A stretch of 60,805 nucleotides of DNA from a virus: positions 1-60,805 of IMG/VR virus record IMGVR_UViG_3300025087_000067; one strand, 5' to 3'. Of this stretch, positions 13,969 to 24,500 are shown one piece after another. Under the pieces are notes generated by a model. The model was not told the origin of the DNA, did no database searches, and saw nothing but the letters and a program-made list of their open reading frames with translations. Position numbers and translations under genes: made by a program. How positions within the stretch are numbered: position 1 is the stretch's first letter; each line of letters begins with the position of its first letter.

Positions 13969-15880
13969 GGCTGTTAAATCCAGTTGGAACATCATGGGCG
14001 GGGCCTATCAAGGCCAGTCCCTGGATGCCAATTCCCAGGAATGTGTGAATCTGTATCTGGAAACGGATCGCGCGGGAGGGCGCACGGCTCTGATCGCCAC
14101 GCCTGGATTGCAGGGGAAATTCATTCTCTACGACGCGAACGGGATTTGCCGGACGCAGGCAAAATCAGGGGCTGGGACTCTCTTGTGTAACGGAGAATTA
14201 TACGGCCAGGGATTCGCCAACGACTTCTATCTCATGGTCCGGTCCACGGGAAACGATTCGGGAGTAACGTTCAGTATCACGGGGATCGATCGCGCCGGCG
14301 CCCAGGTCACGGACTCGTTCTTAGGGTCCGATAGCGGTGTCGCTTACAGCACAGAAACGTTCTATTCCATTGTCAGCATCTCGGTCTCGGGAGCCCTGGC
14401 GGGATCCGTCACGATCGGGGCCTCGGCGCTCGCCACGCTCCCGGCCTGGTTCAGGGGCACTGAAATTCGGTGTCTCAGGGATCTCGACGGCGTGCTCTAT
14501 GCCGTGATTGGGAACCTTCTGGTCTCCATCACGACCGGCGGGATCGTCACGGCCTTAAACGACCATGCGATGAATACCTGGCAAGGGATTGTTACCGCCG
14601 ACGACAACGGCCGTCAGATCATGTTCTGCGACGGAACCCTGCATCTCGCGTATCTCTACGATGCCAGCGACTCGACGTGGACGCGTTTGAACGAGAGCGA
14701 CTACGAGTTTTTGGGTGGGGGCAGCGTCACGTATTTCAACGGCTATTTCCTAAGTCACGAACCCGGAACCAATAAAGTGTATTTCTCAGGATTCACAGAC
14801 GAGTTGTCGGACGGCCTGGTGTGGGACGCCCTGGATTACCTGGAAGCGAATTCCAACAGTTCCGATATCGTCCGGGTCCTGACCGACCGCCGTGAACTCT
14901 GGGTATTCAAGACCGATATCACGGAGATATTTTACAGCACGGGGGATGCTGATGCGCCTTTCGCGCGGCGGCCCGGCGGTTCGCTGGATGCCGGATGCCT
15001 GGCCGTGGGGTCCCCCGTGGTAGCGGACAACTCCGTGTTCTGGCTCGCACACGACAGGACAGTGCGGAGAGCCACGGGGTACAACCCGCAGGTCATTAGC
15101 ACGCCGGGCATCGCGTACCGGATCGGGCAGTACCAGGATGCGAGCGATGCTGTCGGATACTCGTATTCCCTGAACGGGCGCATCCACTACATGCTGGTTT
15201 TCCCCACGGGAGACGATACCTGGAGTTTTGAGTCAGAGGCCGGGAACTGGATACGCCGGGCTTCGTACGTCACGGATACGGATCGAGACGGGCGGTATCG
15301 CGGGAATGCCTACACGGAGTTTAATAACTGGAACCTGGTCGCCGATTACGAGAACGGCATTATTTACGAACTGCGTTCCGATGTCTATACCGAGAACCTG
15401 AAACGCCGGAACTGGCTGAGACGCGCGCAGGTGATTCAGAGCCAGAACAATATGATTTTCTACGGGTCACTGGAAATCGAGTTTGAATCCGGTGTTGGAC
15501 GCTCCACGGGCGTGAGGCTCCAGGATGTGATGGATACCTGGAATGAAGTGCTGACTGGTGAAAGCACGGGCACGGACTACACGGGGGACGGCTCAATCAC
15601 TTTAGACGACGTGACAGCGGCTTGGGCGTTGTACCAGATCAATAGCGCCGGTCCCTGTGCCCAGCCTCGTGCGGCGCTCCGGTACTCGAATGATGGGGGC
15701 CACACCTGGGTCAGCGAAGGGTGGCGTGAGATCGGCAGAACCGGGGAATACAGCCGGGGTGTCCGGTTCGATCGCTTGGGGTCCGCGAAACACCGGGTGT
15801 TCGAGATCCACGGCGGCGATCCGGTCAAAACCGTGATACTGGGCACGACCCTGCGGGCCGAAGGAGGCCTGGACTCATGA
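13961..15880 (+). CDS. P22 gp10-like DNA stabilisation protein with EF-hand insert
   Basis: A 639-residue beta-propeller-like tail protein. It opens with QGQSLDANSQECVNLYLE and ends with ALRYSNDGGHTWVSEGW, RVFEIHGGDPV, the pattern of P22 gp10 (packaged-DNA stabilisation), which is shorter at about 470 residues. Between ESGVG and PRAALRYSNDGG there is an extra stretch of about 50 residues (513-566) containing DYTGDGSITLDD at 539-550. This is an EF-hand-like calcium loop of the dockerin type, preceded by a similar helix. The insert could bind calcium or a host-surface partner. Confidence 0.8.
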   Translation: MARAVKSSWNIMGGAYQGQSLDANSQECVNLYLETDRAGGRTALIATPGLQGKFILYDANGICRTQAKSGAGTLLCNGELYGQGFANDFYLMVRSTGNDSGVTFSITGIDRAGAQVTDSFLGSDSGVAYSTETFYSIVSISVSGALAGSVTIGASALATLPAWFRGTEIRCLRDLDGVLYAVIGNLLVSITTGGIVTALNDHAMNTWQGIVTADDNGRQIMFCDGTLHLAYLYDASDSTWTRLNESDYEFLGGGSVTYFNGYFLSHEPGTNKVYFSGFTDELSDGLVWDALDYLEANSNSSDIVRVLTDRRELWVFKTDITEIFYSTGDADAPFARRPGGSLDAGCLAVGSPVVADNSVFWLAHDRTVRRATGYNPQVISTPGIAYRIGQYQDASDAVGYSYSLNGRIHYMLVFPTGDDTWSFESEAGNWIRRASYVTDTDRDGRYRGNAYTEFNNWNLVADYENGIIYELRSDVYTENLKRRNWLRRAQVIQSQNNMIFYGSLEIEFESGVGRSTGVRLQDVMDTWNEVLTGESTGTDYTGDGSITLDDVTAAWALYQINSAGPCAQPRAALRYSNDGGHTWVSEGWREIGRTGEYSRGVRFDRLGSAKHRVFEIHGGDPVKTVILGTTLRAEGGLDS

Positions 15881-16482
15881 GCGCTCCTCTACCGTCCGTT
15901 CCGAATACGCCAGAGATGTTCGACGACAAAGGCCAGATGGTTCCGACCTGGCGCGGATTCTTTGATACCTGGCGCTCGGTTCTGAACCCTATTTACGATG
16001 CGGTCCAGGCGCATTCCGGGAGTATCAGCGACCTGGATTCACTCCTGGGGTCCGTGAAACCCATGCCCGGCGGCGATATCGTGGGGACCACCGACGTGCA
16101 GACCGTCACGAACAAGACGATACAAGACTCCACGATTGACGCCTCGAACGCGATTGATCTTGGTGAAGGGATTACGGTAGTTAATCCTGATGTGCGATGG
16201 AACTACGCATCGCATACCTATACGGCATCGCCCGAGACGTGGACGCTATCTGATACGGAATCGAGTGCCCTATTGCTACTGATTCCCATCGCACTTGCCG
16301 GGGCTAAAATCGTGGCTCCGTATGAAGAAGGACGTGTCTATATCGTGACTAATAATGGTGCCAATGATGTGTGGTTCTGGACCACGGCTGCCCAGACTGC
16401 CCACGTGGTCGTGACGGCGGGTACCAGTATTATTATCTATCATAATGCCACGGCTTATGCCGCTGCGACCGGTACATTCTAA
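15877..16482 (+). CDS. Hypothetical tail-module protein, 201 residues
   Basis: It overlaps the gp10-like gene (ATGA). The N-terminus has VPTWRGFFDTWRSVLNPIYD, then a Val/Thr-rich beta part with VQTVTNKTIQDSTID, a motif often found in phage fibre and needle proteins, and a C-terminal beta domain. It is probably a virion protein of the tail tip, but the family is not certain. Confidence 0.6.
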   Translation: MSAPLPSVPNTPEMFDDKGQMVPTWRGFFDTWRSVLNPIYDAVQAHSGSISDLDSLLGSVKPMPGGDIVGTTDVQTVTNKTIQDSTIDASNAIDLGEGITVVNPDVRWNYASHTYTASPETWTLSDTESSALLLLIPIALAGAKIVAPYEEGRVYIVTNNGANDVWFWTTAAQTAHVVVTAGTSIIIYHNATAYAAATGTF

Positions 16483-16955
16483 TGAACGAAGAACGCTTGA
16501 ACGAGATAGCCAGGGAGTTAATGCCGTTGCTCAAGAACGATGCCTGGGCGGTACGGTTCTGCGTGCAGTGGATCCGGGTCTGCCAGTTCTGGGACGATCT
16601 CATTGATAAGGACTGTCCATTCGATAACGCCAGGATTCATCTGTGCATGGAAACGGCGGTTCTGGATATCCCCGAGAATCCATTCTTCCAAGCCCACGCC
16701 CTGCAACTGCTACCGATGATGCGGAACGCCGTGTTGTGCTGGAAAGACAGCAACGATATGGAGCGCCGGGACTCGGAACACGCGCGGGTCCTCGCATTCG
16801 GACTCCGATCCGCGTACACGGAGATACTGAACTATGTGGCGTATCTTGTAGGCGGCATGGACTGGGCCGAAAAAGTGGGACCGGCTCTACGGCTTTTGAA
16901 CGACGAAACGATCCAGGATTACTGGGAGGATCACGACGATGTGCTTCAACGATAA
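16482..16955 (+). CDS. Helical tail-module protein, 157 residues
   Basis: It starts at the ATG overlapping the previous stop (TAATG). The product is mostly helical and rich in Trp, Leu and Asp (FCVQWIRVCQFWDDLIDKDC). I recall similar small proteins next to P22-like ejection genes, without a known function. Confidence 0.55.
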   Translation: MNEERLNEIARELMPLLKNDAWAVRFCVQWIRVCQFWDDLIDKDCPFDNARIHLCMETAVLDIPENPFFQAHALQLLPMMRNAVLCWKDSNDMERRDSEHARVLAFGLRSAYTEILNYVAYLVGGMDWAEKVGPALRLLNDETIQDYWEDHDDVLQR

Positions 16956-17598
16956 TACCGCTAAGGCGGCTGGAAAAGCCAAAAAAGAATATAAAAAAGC
17001 CATGGAGGAAATTCGTGGCTGGCTCTCCCCCTTCGTGACCGGTGGTCAAGCAGGATTCGAGGAGTTCGTGCGCCGGGCCTTTGCCGGTCCCGGAGAATTC
17101 ACGGCATCGCCGGGATACGAATGGGCCAAGAAAGAGGCTCTGGATTCCCTGAACGCCAAGGCGTACGCCAGCGGTACCGGGGGCGGCGCGCTCCAGAAAT
17201 CACGGATGCGGTACGCTGAAGGGCTGGCTAGCCAGGAATACGGGAATTGGTTGAACGAACATTATGCGTCTTTAAATCCTTTCATGCAGATATCGCAGAT
17301 CGGCCTCAATGCCGCGAACCAACTCAGCGGGTTTCGGCAGAACACGGCACAGGGCGTGGCCAACATGCTCCTGACCCAGGGGCAGGCGAAGGACGCGAAT
17401 ACGATGGGTTGGCTGAATACCGGGATAGGTCTTGCAGGGCTGGGTCTTGGAGTTGCCGGACTTGCCAAAGCCGCTCCGGCAGCCGCCGCTACGACTACGG
17501 GCGGTGGGTTGAATAGTGCTTTTGCGCTTCCGGCCAATAGCGGGATATCGAACTTCACGCCACAGTTTTCACAGAATATCGGCCCCTCATTATTCTAA
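16939..17598 (+). CDS. DNA transfer (ejection) protein, P22 gp7-like
   Basis: A 219-residue protein, started by an ATG with GGGAGG before it inside the previous gene. Residues 20-110 carry the pattern of podovirus injection proteins (FTASPGYEWAKKEALDSLNA, then GGGALQKSRMRYAEGLASQE). Residues about 155-190 are a Gly/Ala/Leu-rich hydrophobic stretch (GIGLAGLGLGVAGLAKAAP) suited to membrane insertion during ejection. Confidence 0.7.
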   Translation: MCFNDNTAKAAGKAKKEYKKAMEEIRGWLSPFVTGGQAGFEEFVRRAFAGPGEFTASPGYEWAKKEALDSLNAKAYASGTGGGALQKSRMRYAEGLASQEYGNWLNEHYASLNPFMQISQIGLNAANQLSGFRQNTAQGVANMLLTQGQAKDANTMGWLNTGIGLAGLGLGVAGLAKAAPAAAATTTGGGLNSAFALPANSGISNFTPQFSQNIGPSLF

Positions 17599-17610
17599 CA
17601 GGAGTCCATC

Positions 17611-18528
17611 ATGCCTCAGTATTTTACAGGATTATCGCCAGAGCAATACACGGCCCCACTCTCCGCGTACGTCGAGGGGCGCAAGGCGCGGCAGGATATT
17701 CGTCTCGGTGAGAACCGCGTGAAATTAAGCGACTTGACCACCAAGTGGATGGAGGAGGACCGGCCCTACGAGGTCGAGAAGCTGAAGCGGGATAAAACGC
17801 TTGGGGATCAGCAAGTCACACTCGGCGGGCTCGGCTTGAAACAAGCCGGGCGTGAAGAAGAAATCGGTGCCTCCACGTTCGAGAAGCAGAAAGAATACGC
17901 GATCAATCTCCTGGAATCCCGGCTATCGAAACTCAATACCGATCAGAAAGCCGAAACCATTGCCATGTACGGAGACGCTGCCGGAATGTTGCAGAAAGCC
18001 TTGCCGTACATGGAAAAACTCGAACAGTACAATAATTTTGTGGACAAGATCAATGGTTTTATCGGCGACACGGGATTACCGACGTTTCAGAACTTCTCGG
18101 GGACACCCGAGGAATTTCCAACATTCAGAGACAGTCAGAATAAATTGATCTCCGAGGTTGGAGCACAGTTTCAGAAGTACGTGAAGCAGACCGACTACAT
18201 GACCGGGGCTTTGAAGACTCGGGAGGCGAATAAGACGGCGGAGATGAAGAAGCGTGGGGGCCAGGGCTCAGCGCCGAAAGCAGAAGACACGGTCAAGCAG
18301 CCGACCGTGAGCGAGCGGGCTTCGGCGCTCAGGCTGGCGAAGGATGAACTGACTCTCGATCCGCAGGTTCTACCCACAAAGGAAGATATCGAACGTCGCG
18401 CCCTCGAAATTCTTCAGGACCGATACCCGAATTGGAACCCCAAGGGCGTTCGGGTTGGCGGCAAAACGGAAGAACAACAATTGGCCGATGAGGATTGGCG
18501 CACCTGGAAAAAGCCACGGGGTATGTAA
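17611..18528 (+). CDS. Putative internal virion protein, 305 residues
   Basis: A good AGGAG site precedes the ATG. The protein is charged and helical, with a coiled coil around residues 40-160 (TTKWMEEDRPYEVEKLKRDK). It lies between the gp7-like gene and the giant virion gene, where P22-like phages keep ejection proteins. The assignment is by position and composition. Confidence 0.55.
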   Translation: MPQYFTGLSPEQYTAPLSAYVEGRKARQDIRLGENRVKLSDLTTKWMEEDRPYEVEKLKRDKTLGDQQVTLGGLGLKQAGREEEIGASTFEKQKEYAINLLESRLSKLNTDQKAETIAMYGDAAGMLQKALPYMEKLEQYNNFVDKINGFIGDTGLPTFQNFSGTPEEFPTFRDSQNKLISEVGAQFQKYVKQTDYMTGALKTREANKTAEMKKRGGQGSAPKAEDTVKQPTVSERASALRLAKDELTLDPQVLPTKEDIERRALEILQDRYPNWNPKGVRVGGKTEEQQLADEDWRTWKKPRGM

Positions 18529-21500
18529 TGCCTATTCAAGCTTATAAAAACTGGATGCTCGATCCTGAGTACCAACAACTCTCGATCAAAGAGCAGCGTC
18601 GTATTCTCGAAAACTATTTTAACGGCAAAATAGTTGACGATGAGTTTCGCTCATTACCAGAAAACGAGCAGATAGCAATACGCAATAATTTTCTTAAAGA
18701 TCATTTTACACCAGACATTGAGAAGCGTCTTGGTATTGAAATACGCGAACCAATTAACACAAAGCCTAAAGACGCATCGGGACAAGGTGTTGTTGAAAAC
18801 CTTGCTGCTGGGTTCATGCAAGGCGTAAAAGCGCCTACCGCTAGTGTTGTCGGTTTGTTTGATCCTGAAGTTGGCGCTGAGATGCAGCGTGACATCCAGG
18901 AACAGCATCCGTCTGAAGGTGCGGCTGGATTTGTTGGGCAATCCTTGGGTAGTGTTGTTCCATCGGTTTTGGCTTTACCTGCCGGTCCTGCTGCTGCGGC
19001 GGCTGGCCTTGCCGGTTACTACGGTGCGAGTGGTGCTGGTGAAGAACGCATCAAGGCATCTGAGGCGCGTAAAGCCGGAGAGGATATTCCGACAGAGCAA
19101 GAGTTTAAGGCTGCTATTGGAAACGCTTTAATTCAGGGCGGTGGAGAAGCCGCCATGGGTGCGGCCTATGCTAAACTGTTTGGTGCCGGCGGAAAACTAA
19201 CTGGTAAGTTATTACCACGAACGGCGAAGGGTGCCGGTTTAGGTGCAGTGGTTGAGGGTGGGGAGGAATCTATACAACAGACTGCGCAGAATGTTTTAGA
19301 ACGCGAGACTGGCATTGATCCTGACCGTGGAGCGTTTGAAGACGTTCCAGAATCATTCCTGGGTGGTGCAATAGGCGGTGGTTTTCTGGGCGGTGCGGGT
19401 GGTGTCTTGACGCCACAACGCCAAGTTGAGGATGTGCAGCAGGATACTGCACAAGGTATGGAGTTTGCTCCAGTCGGCGTCACGGCAGAGGATATGCTAT
19501 CCGGCATGGAGAACGCGACGGACGCTGATTTGCAGCAGGCACTCGGTCGCGCCCATGAAGCACTCGGGCAAGACCAAGACAACCAGGAAAAGAGAAAAGC
19601 GTTCATTGCCATCAAGCGGGAGATCGAGCGGCGGAACCAGCCACCCCAGCCAGATGTGTTACGAAACCAAGCCAACGATCTTCGCGTGCAACTGGTTAAG
19701 GAACCGGACGAGCAGAAACGCGCCGGGCTACTGGATCAACTGACCAAGGTGGAACAGAAACTCCAGGCGTCCGGGGTGCAGCGCACGGGCATCGGGACTC
19801 CATTGCAGACGCCGGAGACGGTGAAACCAGATACTCGCCCGTCAGCGACCAGTGAACTGGATGTGTTGCGCCAGGAAAGCGAGCGTCTGAATACCGAACT
19901 GGAGGACAGCCACAAGCGCTCTCGCGGGCTGCAGGAAAAAATCGCCGGGACGACCAACGATCACACCAAGCGCATAATCCTGATCGAGCAGCTGGCGGCT
20001 GAGGTCCAGGAATATAAAAGTAAACTCGCACGCCAGGCCGGAATCGAGCTTCGTGCCGGGGAACTCCGTGCTGCCGCAGCACGCAAACAGCTTCCCGCGC
20101 CACCGGAACCAGCGTTGCAATCCGCAGTCGATCCGAATCTGATTACTCCCACTCGCGGCTCCATGGCCGAATCCCAGGTCGAGGCCGGGATGGTCGAAAA
20201 TCCCTTGGAGCGTGGCGGCGTCGAGGCCTCGACGGCCAGGGCCAGGCAACAGCGCACCGTGAGCCAGCCTTCAGCACCAGCCCTGGAAGCTATCGATCTC
20301 GCAACTGATTACGGTGTCCGGGCCGAGACGGAAGCCAAGATTAACTCAATGCCGCGCAAGGAACTGAACGCTCTGGCGAAGTCGTTGGGCGTTGATTCTA
20401 AAGGGAACGTCGGCGAGTTACGCCAGCGGTTACTCAAACGCGGCGTCGATCCGGCAGTCCTTGGAATTGACCGCGACGCAATCCGACAGAAGGTCGAGGA
20501 TGCGTTAAACAACCGCAAACCGCCTCCACCGCCCGCAGGACCCGCTGGCCCATCCGGCCCGGCTCCGACGAAGCCAAAGGGACCGGCACCGGTTAGTCCG
20601 AGTCCACAAGGCACGCTTAATGATGCAAAATCCGCATTAGAGCAATCCGATCTACAGCGTACAGGTATATCAAATATCAGCGGTTCAGAATACTTTGCAG
20701 TTGATCGTGATTATGCTGATAGGCCAGATTACCCAAGGTTACGTGTCTCAGATCATGCGACGACCGGACGAGGCCAATCTGCCGCTATTGAAGTTGGCGA
20801 CCATCAAGATGCCGATTTTGGATTAAACGAGATACCCCAGGCAATAGAGCGGTTAAAACAACTCCATGAACAATGGCGGGAGGAAAATGGATTCAATGAA
20901 GAGAAGGATGATGTAACAACGAATCATATTGAGGATGGAGAAACTCAGGGTACCAAGCGCGTATTAGTCAAGGATTCCGATGGCAAGGTTTTAGGTGAGC
21001 GCATCGTGGTAGTTAATGGCATTCCACTCAGTAAGCGTGATGCTCTGTATAAAAACGCACTACGAGAAATCAATCAGGAGATCAAATCTAAAACGCCAGT
21101 AACCCAGGAGACGATCAATGATACGCAAAACCAAGAGGGGGTACGTGGTGCAGTCCCGCGAGGGCAAGAACCTGGGAGGTCCGTACAAGACCAGGGACCA
21201 AGCCGAGAAGCGCCTGCGCCAAGTGGAGTACTTCAAGCACCGGGACAAGGGGAAGTAGGCGAAGGCACCGTTTCCCGTACGCCCGAGACGACGCAACGTA
21301 AACCTCGTGCGACCAAGCCGGGGAAGCCCCTGCACGACATGAAGTTTAGTACGTGGTTAGCCGACGCTCTTTACAGGATTACTGGCAAGAGAGGGTCCAA
21401 GATCGGTCTTCCGGCTCCTAATGTTCTTGGCAGCCACGAGTTTTGGGCGCACACAGATATCCTCGACCGATACAAACACAACGACGCAAACGCACGGAAT

Positions 21501-24500
21501 AGGCGTAAGGGCGAGTTGTTTATCTCCCCAGCCAGAATCAGGGAATTCACAGGACTGTCGCCATCCCAAGCCAAGCGTAACGGCGATGTTGACATCCAGC
21601 GTATCTATGATGAGTTTCGCGCCGACTTCCCCGGATTCTTCCCCAATGTCGAATCCGAACAAAATTATGGAACGGATTACGAACGGGAAGCCATTAAGGC
21701 GTTCATGGACATCCTGAAGTCCAGTGCTCCGACAATACTTGACGCCGCCAAACAAAATCGTGTTACTATCCTGGATGAATCCATGCTGGCCGATGAGTTG
21801 CTTGCGAAGCACCAGTCGGAAGAGGAAGCAGAGTTTGAAGCGTGGCTCGATGAACACCCCGAAGCGCGCAAGAGGATTGAAGATGAAAAAGCCAAGCGAT
21901 CGAGAGCTGAGAGTTTATCTGAGGAAGAAGCAGCTAAAGAAGGAGCTATTAACGAAGCTCTTGAAGCACTTCAATCAGAGGGGTATCCAGCCGACGCGAT
22001 CGACAGAGACACGGTAGAGATTCTCGTTGACTACGGATACACGACGGATGAAATATTTGAGTCCTTTGCGCGGGATCAAGGAGAACTCGATGCAAGTCTT
22101 AATCCCGATGAATTTGAGGACGCTTTCTCACAAGCCGTCGATGCCTTTCTCGAAGAAAAGGCAAGCCCGAAGCCCGTAAAACCACAGCAAGAAACGCCTG
22201 AGCATCTTGAGCCTCCCGATGCTAAGGGGAATCAACAAAGTACGTTTGTGGATTACGAGGAGGACGATAAGGGACTTCTCGGCGGGCTCTTCTCCCGCAC
22301 CAAGCCCGTGGCCGCTGAAACGATCCTCCAGGAAGCCAAGGATACGCTGGGCACGACGGAGAAACTGACCGAAGCCGGATTTGTGCTGCCTGACGGGACG
22401 CTGATTGTTGTGCCCCAGCGGGGCGGTAAAAAATCGTGGTACACCGCAGGGCATAAATGGATTGCCAGTTTGATACCGAGTCTTCAGGACCGCGTATCGG
22501 CACTCACCGACTTCATGGAAGCCGGGGCTATTCGTATCGACTATCAGCCCGGCGGCGGGAGTACGATCGAGATCAGGGGCGTGCCGACCGCCAAGCAACA
22601 AGCGGTTCTGACGCGCATGATCGAGGGCTCCAAGGGTGCCATCCCGGTTGATATGATCCGCACGCTCCCTGACGGGTCTCTGGATATGTATAGCGGCTGG
22701 TATACCGATTCCAAGACACTGGCTGCCGACGCCAAGAGTTTCGCATCCGGGCGCTTGAAGATGACCGGGAGTTTGATTCAGCAATTCCACCAGTCTGACG
22801 GGACGCACTGGGCCGGGCGGCGGAACAAAGTTCAGGGCATGGGTGTACTGAAGACTGCGCGTGCCGTTGCCCCGCTTGGTTACGAGCTGGAGGTTGTGAA
22901 AACGATTAACGATCTGCCTCCCAGGATGCGGAAGCGTGCTGCGAAACTATCGAGGGATGGCTTCAATATCGAGGGCGCTTACGATCCCGAGACTGGCGTA
23001 GCCTACTTGGTCGCTTCTAACATTTCGAGTGCCAAGCGTGCGGTGGAAGTGGCTCTGCACGAGAGCATTGGTCACGGTGGTTTGCGTGGGGCATTGCGTG
23101 GGAAACTGAATACATTTTTGTCGCGCATGGCGTTGAGTAAAGAGTATCGTGATAAGATCAAATCGCTGTCGAAGGAACTCAAGATTGACCGTCTGGAAGC
23201 GGCAGAGGAGTTTTTTGCCAAGAGCGTTGAAGACGGGACGATTGACCAGTCATGGTGGAGCAAGTTTGTAGGGGCTTTCCGTGCTGCACTGAGGGGTATC
23301 GGGATTGAGTTAGAGTTTACGTCTCAGGACCTGAAGCGTCTGGTCCGCATGGCTCACAAGGCGGCGCAGCTACGGGGGGATACTCGTACCAGTGGTGCGA
23401 GATTTAGCGCCACGAAGCCAGCGACGGAGTACGATCGTCTGTATAACGGCCTGCTGGAGGGTGGCGCGACGCCTGATGAAGCCGCACGCTGGGTTGAGGA
23501 GATGGGCGTTACCAAAGACACCCCGCTCAGCAAACCGGCAGAGGCGACGGAGACAACGGGATTTTCAATACCGGAACAAACGGCGTTACAAAAACTTGGG
23601 CAGACGTTTTGGAATAAGTTTAATCGCCTAGAGCAAATTCAAGACATCATTGGCAAGGTCGCAGAAGATCAAGATGCCGTGATGGCTAATGAGTTATTGC
23701 CTGGGCGTTCCGGCAATGAAATCCTCGACTTTAGCAAGAAAGTTATCGACCCGATTCTGAAGCGTCTCGCGCACGCTAAACTAACACTCGATGATCTAGG
23801 CGTATTTCTCTATGCCAAGCACGCCAAGGAACGCAACGAGCACATTGAACGTAAATGGGCTGATATTGAAAAGATTCCCAAGAAGTACCGTGAAATCATT
23901 GATGTCATACGGACTCAGGGTTCTGGTATGACCAATGAGGAAGCTCAGGCCATTCTTGACCTGTATAAAGATGACAAGGTTATACAGGAGTTAGCTAAAG
24001 AGGTTTGGGCCTACGAGCAAAAGAATAGGGATCGTCGTCTGGATGCCGGATTGTTGACGGAAGAAGAACACCATGTTTTGAGTACGATGTTCGATTTTTA
24101 CGTTCCGCTCAAGCGGGACAAAAACGGCAAGAGTCGTATGCGTACCGGAAAGGGATTGTCGGTTTCCGGTCCCGAGATCATTCAAGCGTGGGGGCGCACG
24201 ACACCGGCACAGAATCCATTCGTGCAATCAACGCTCGATACTGTTGAAGCCATTGTCCGGTCTGAGAAGAATCAGGCCATCGAATCGCTTGCAAAATTGA
24301 TCGAAGCGAATCCTAACGAAGATTTATGGACGATCCACGAGCAGAAGTATATCCCATATTACAATGAGGGTGGCGAGTTTCAGGGTACGCACCCATCGCA
24401 CATTATCAATGAGAATCAAGATGTTGAATTTAAGCGGAATGGCAAGCAGTTTATCATCAAAATTCACGACGAAGCGTTGGTACGTGCATACAAAAATCTT

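Noticed and set aside
22128-22808. A 226-codon minus-strand frame in the giant gene
   Set aside because: No ribosome site and no motif; antisense shadow.
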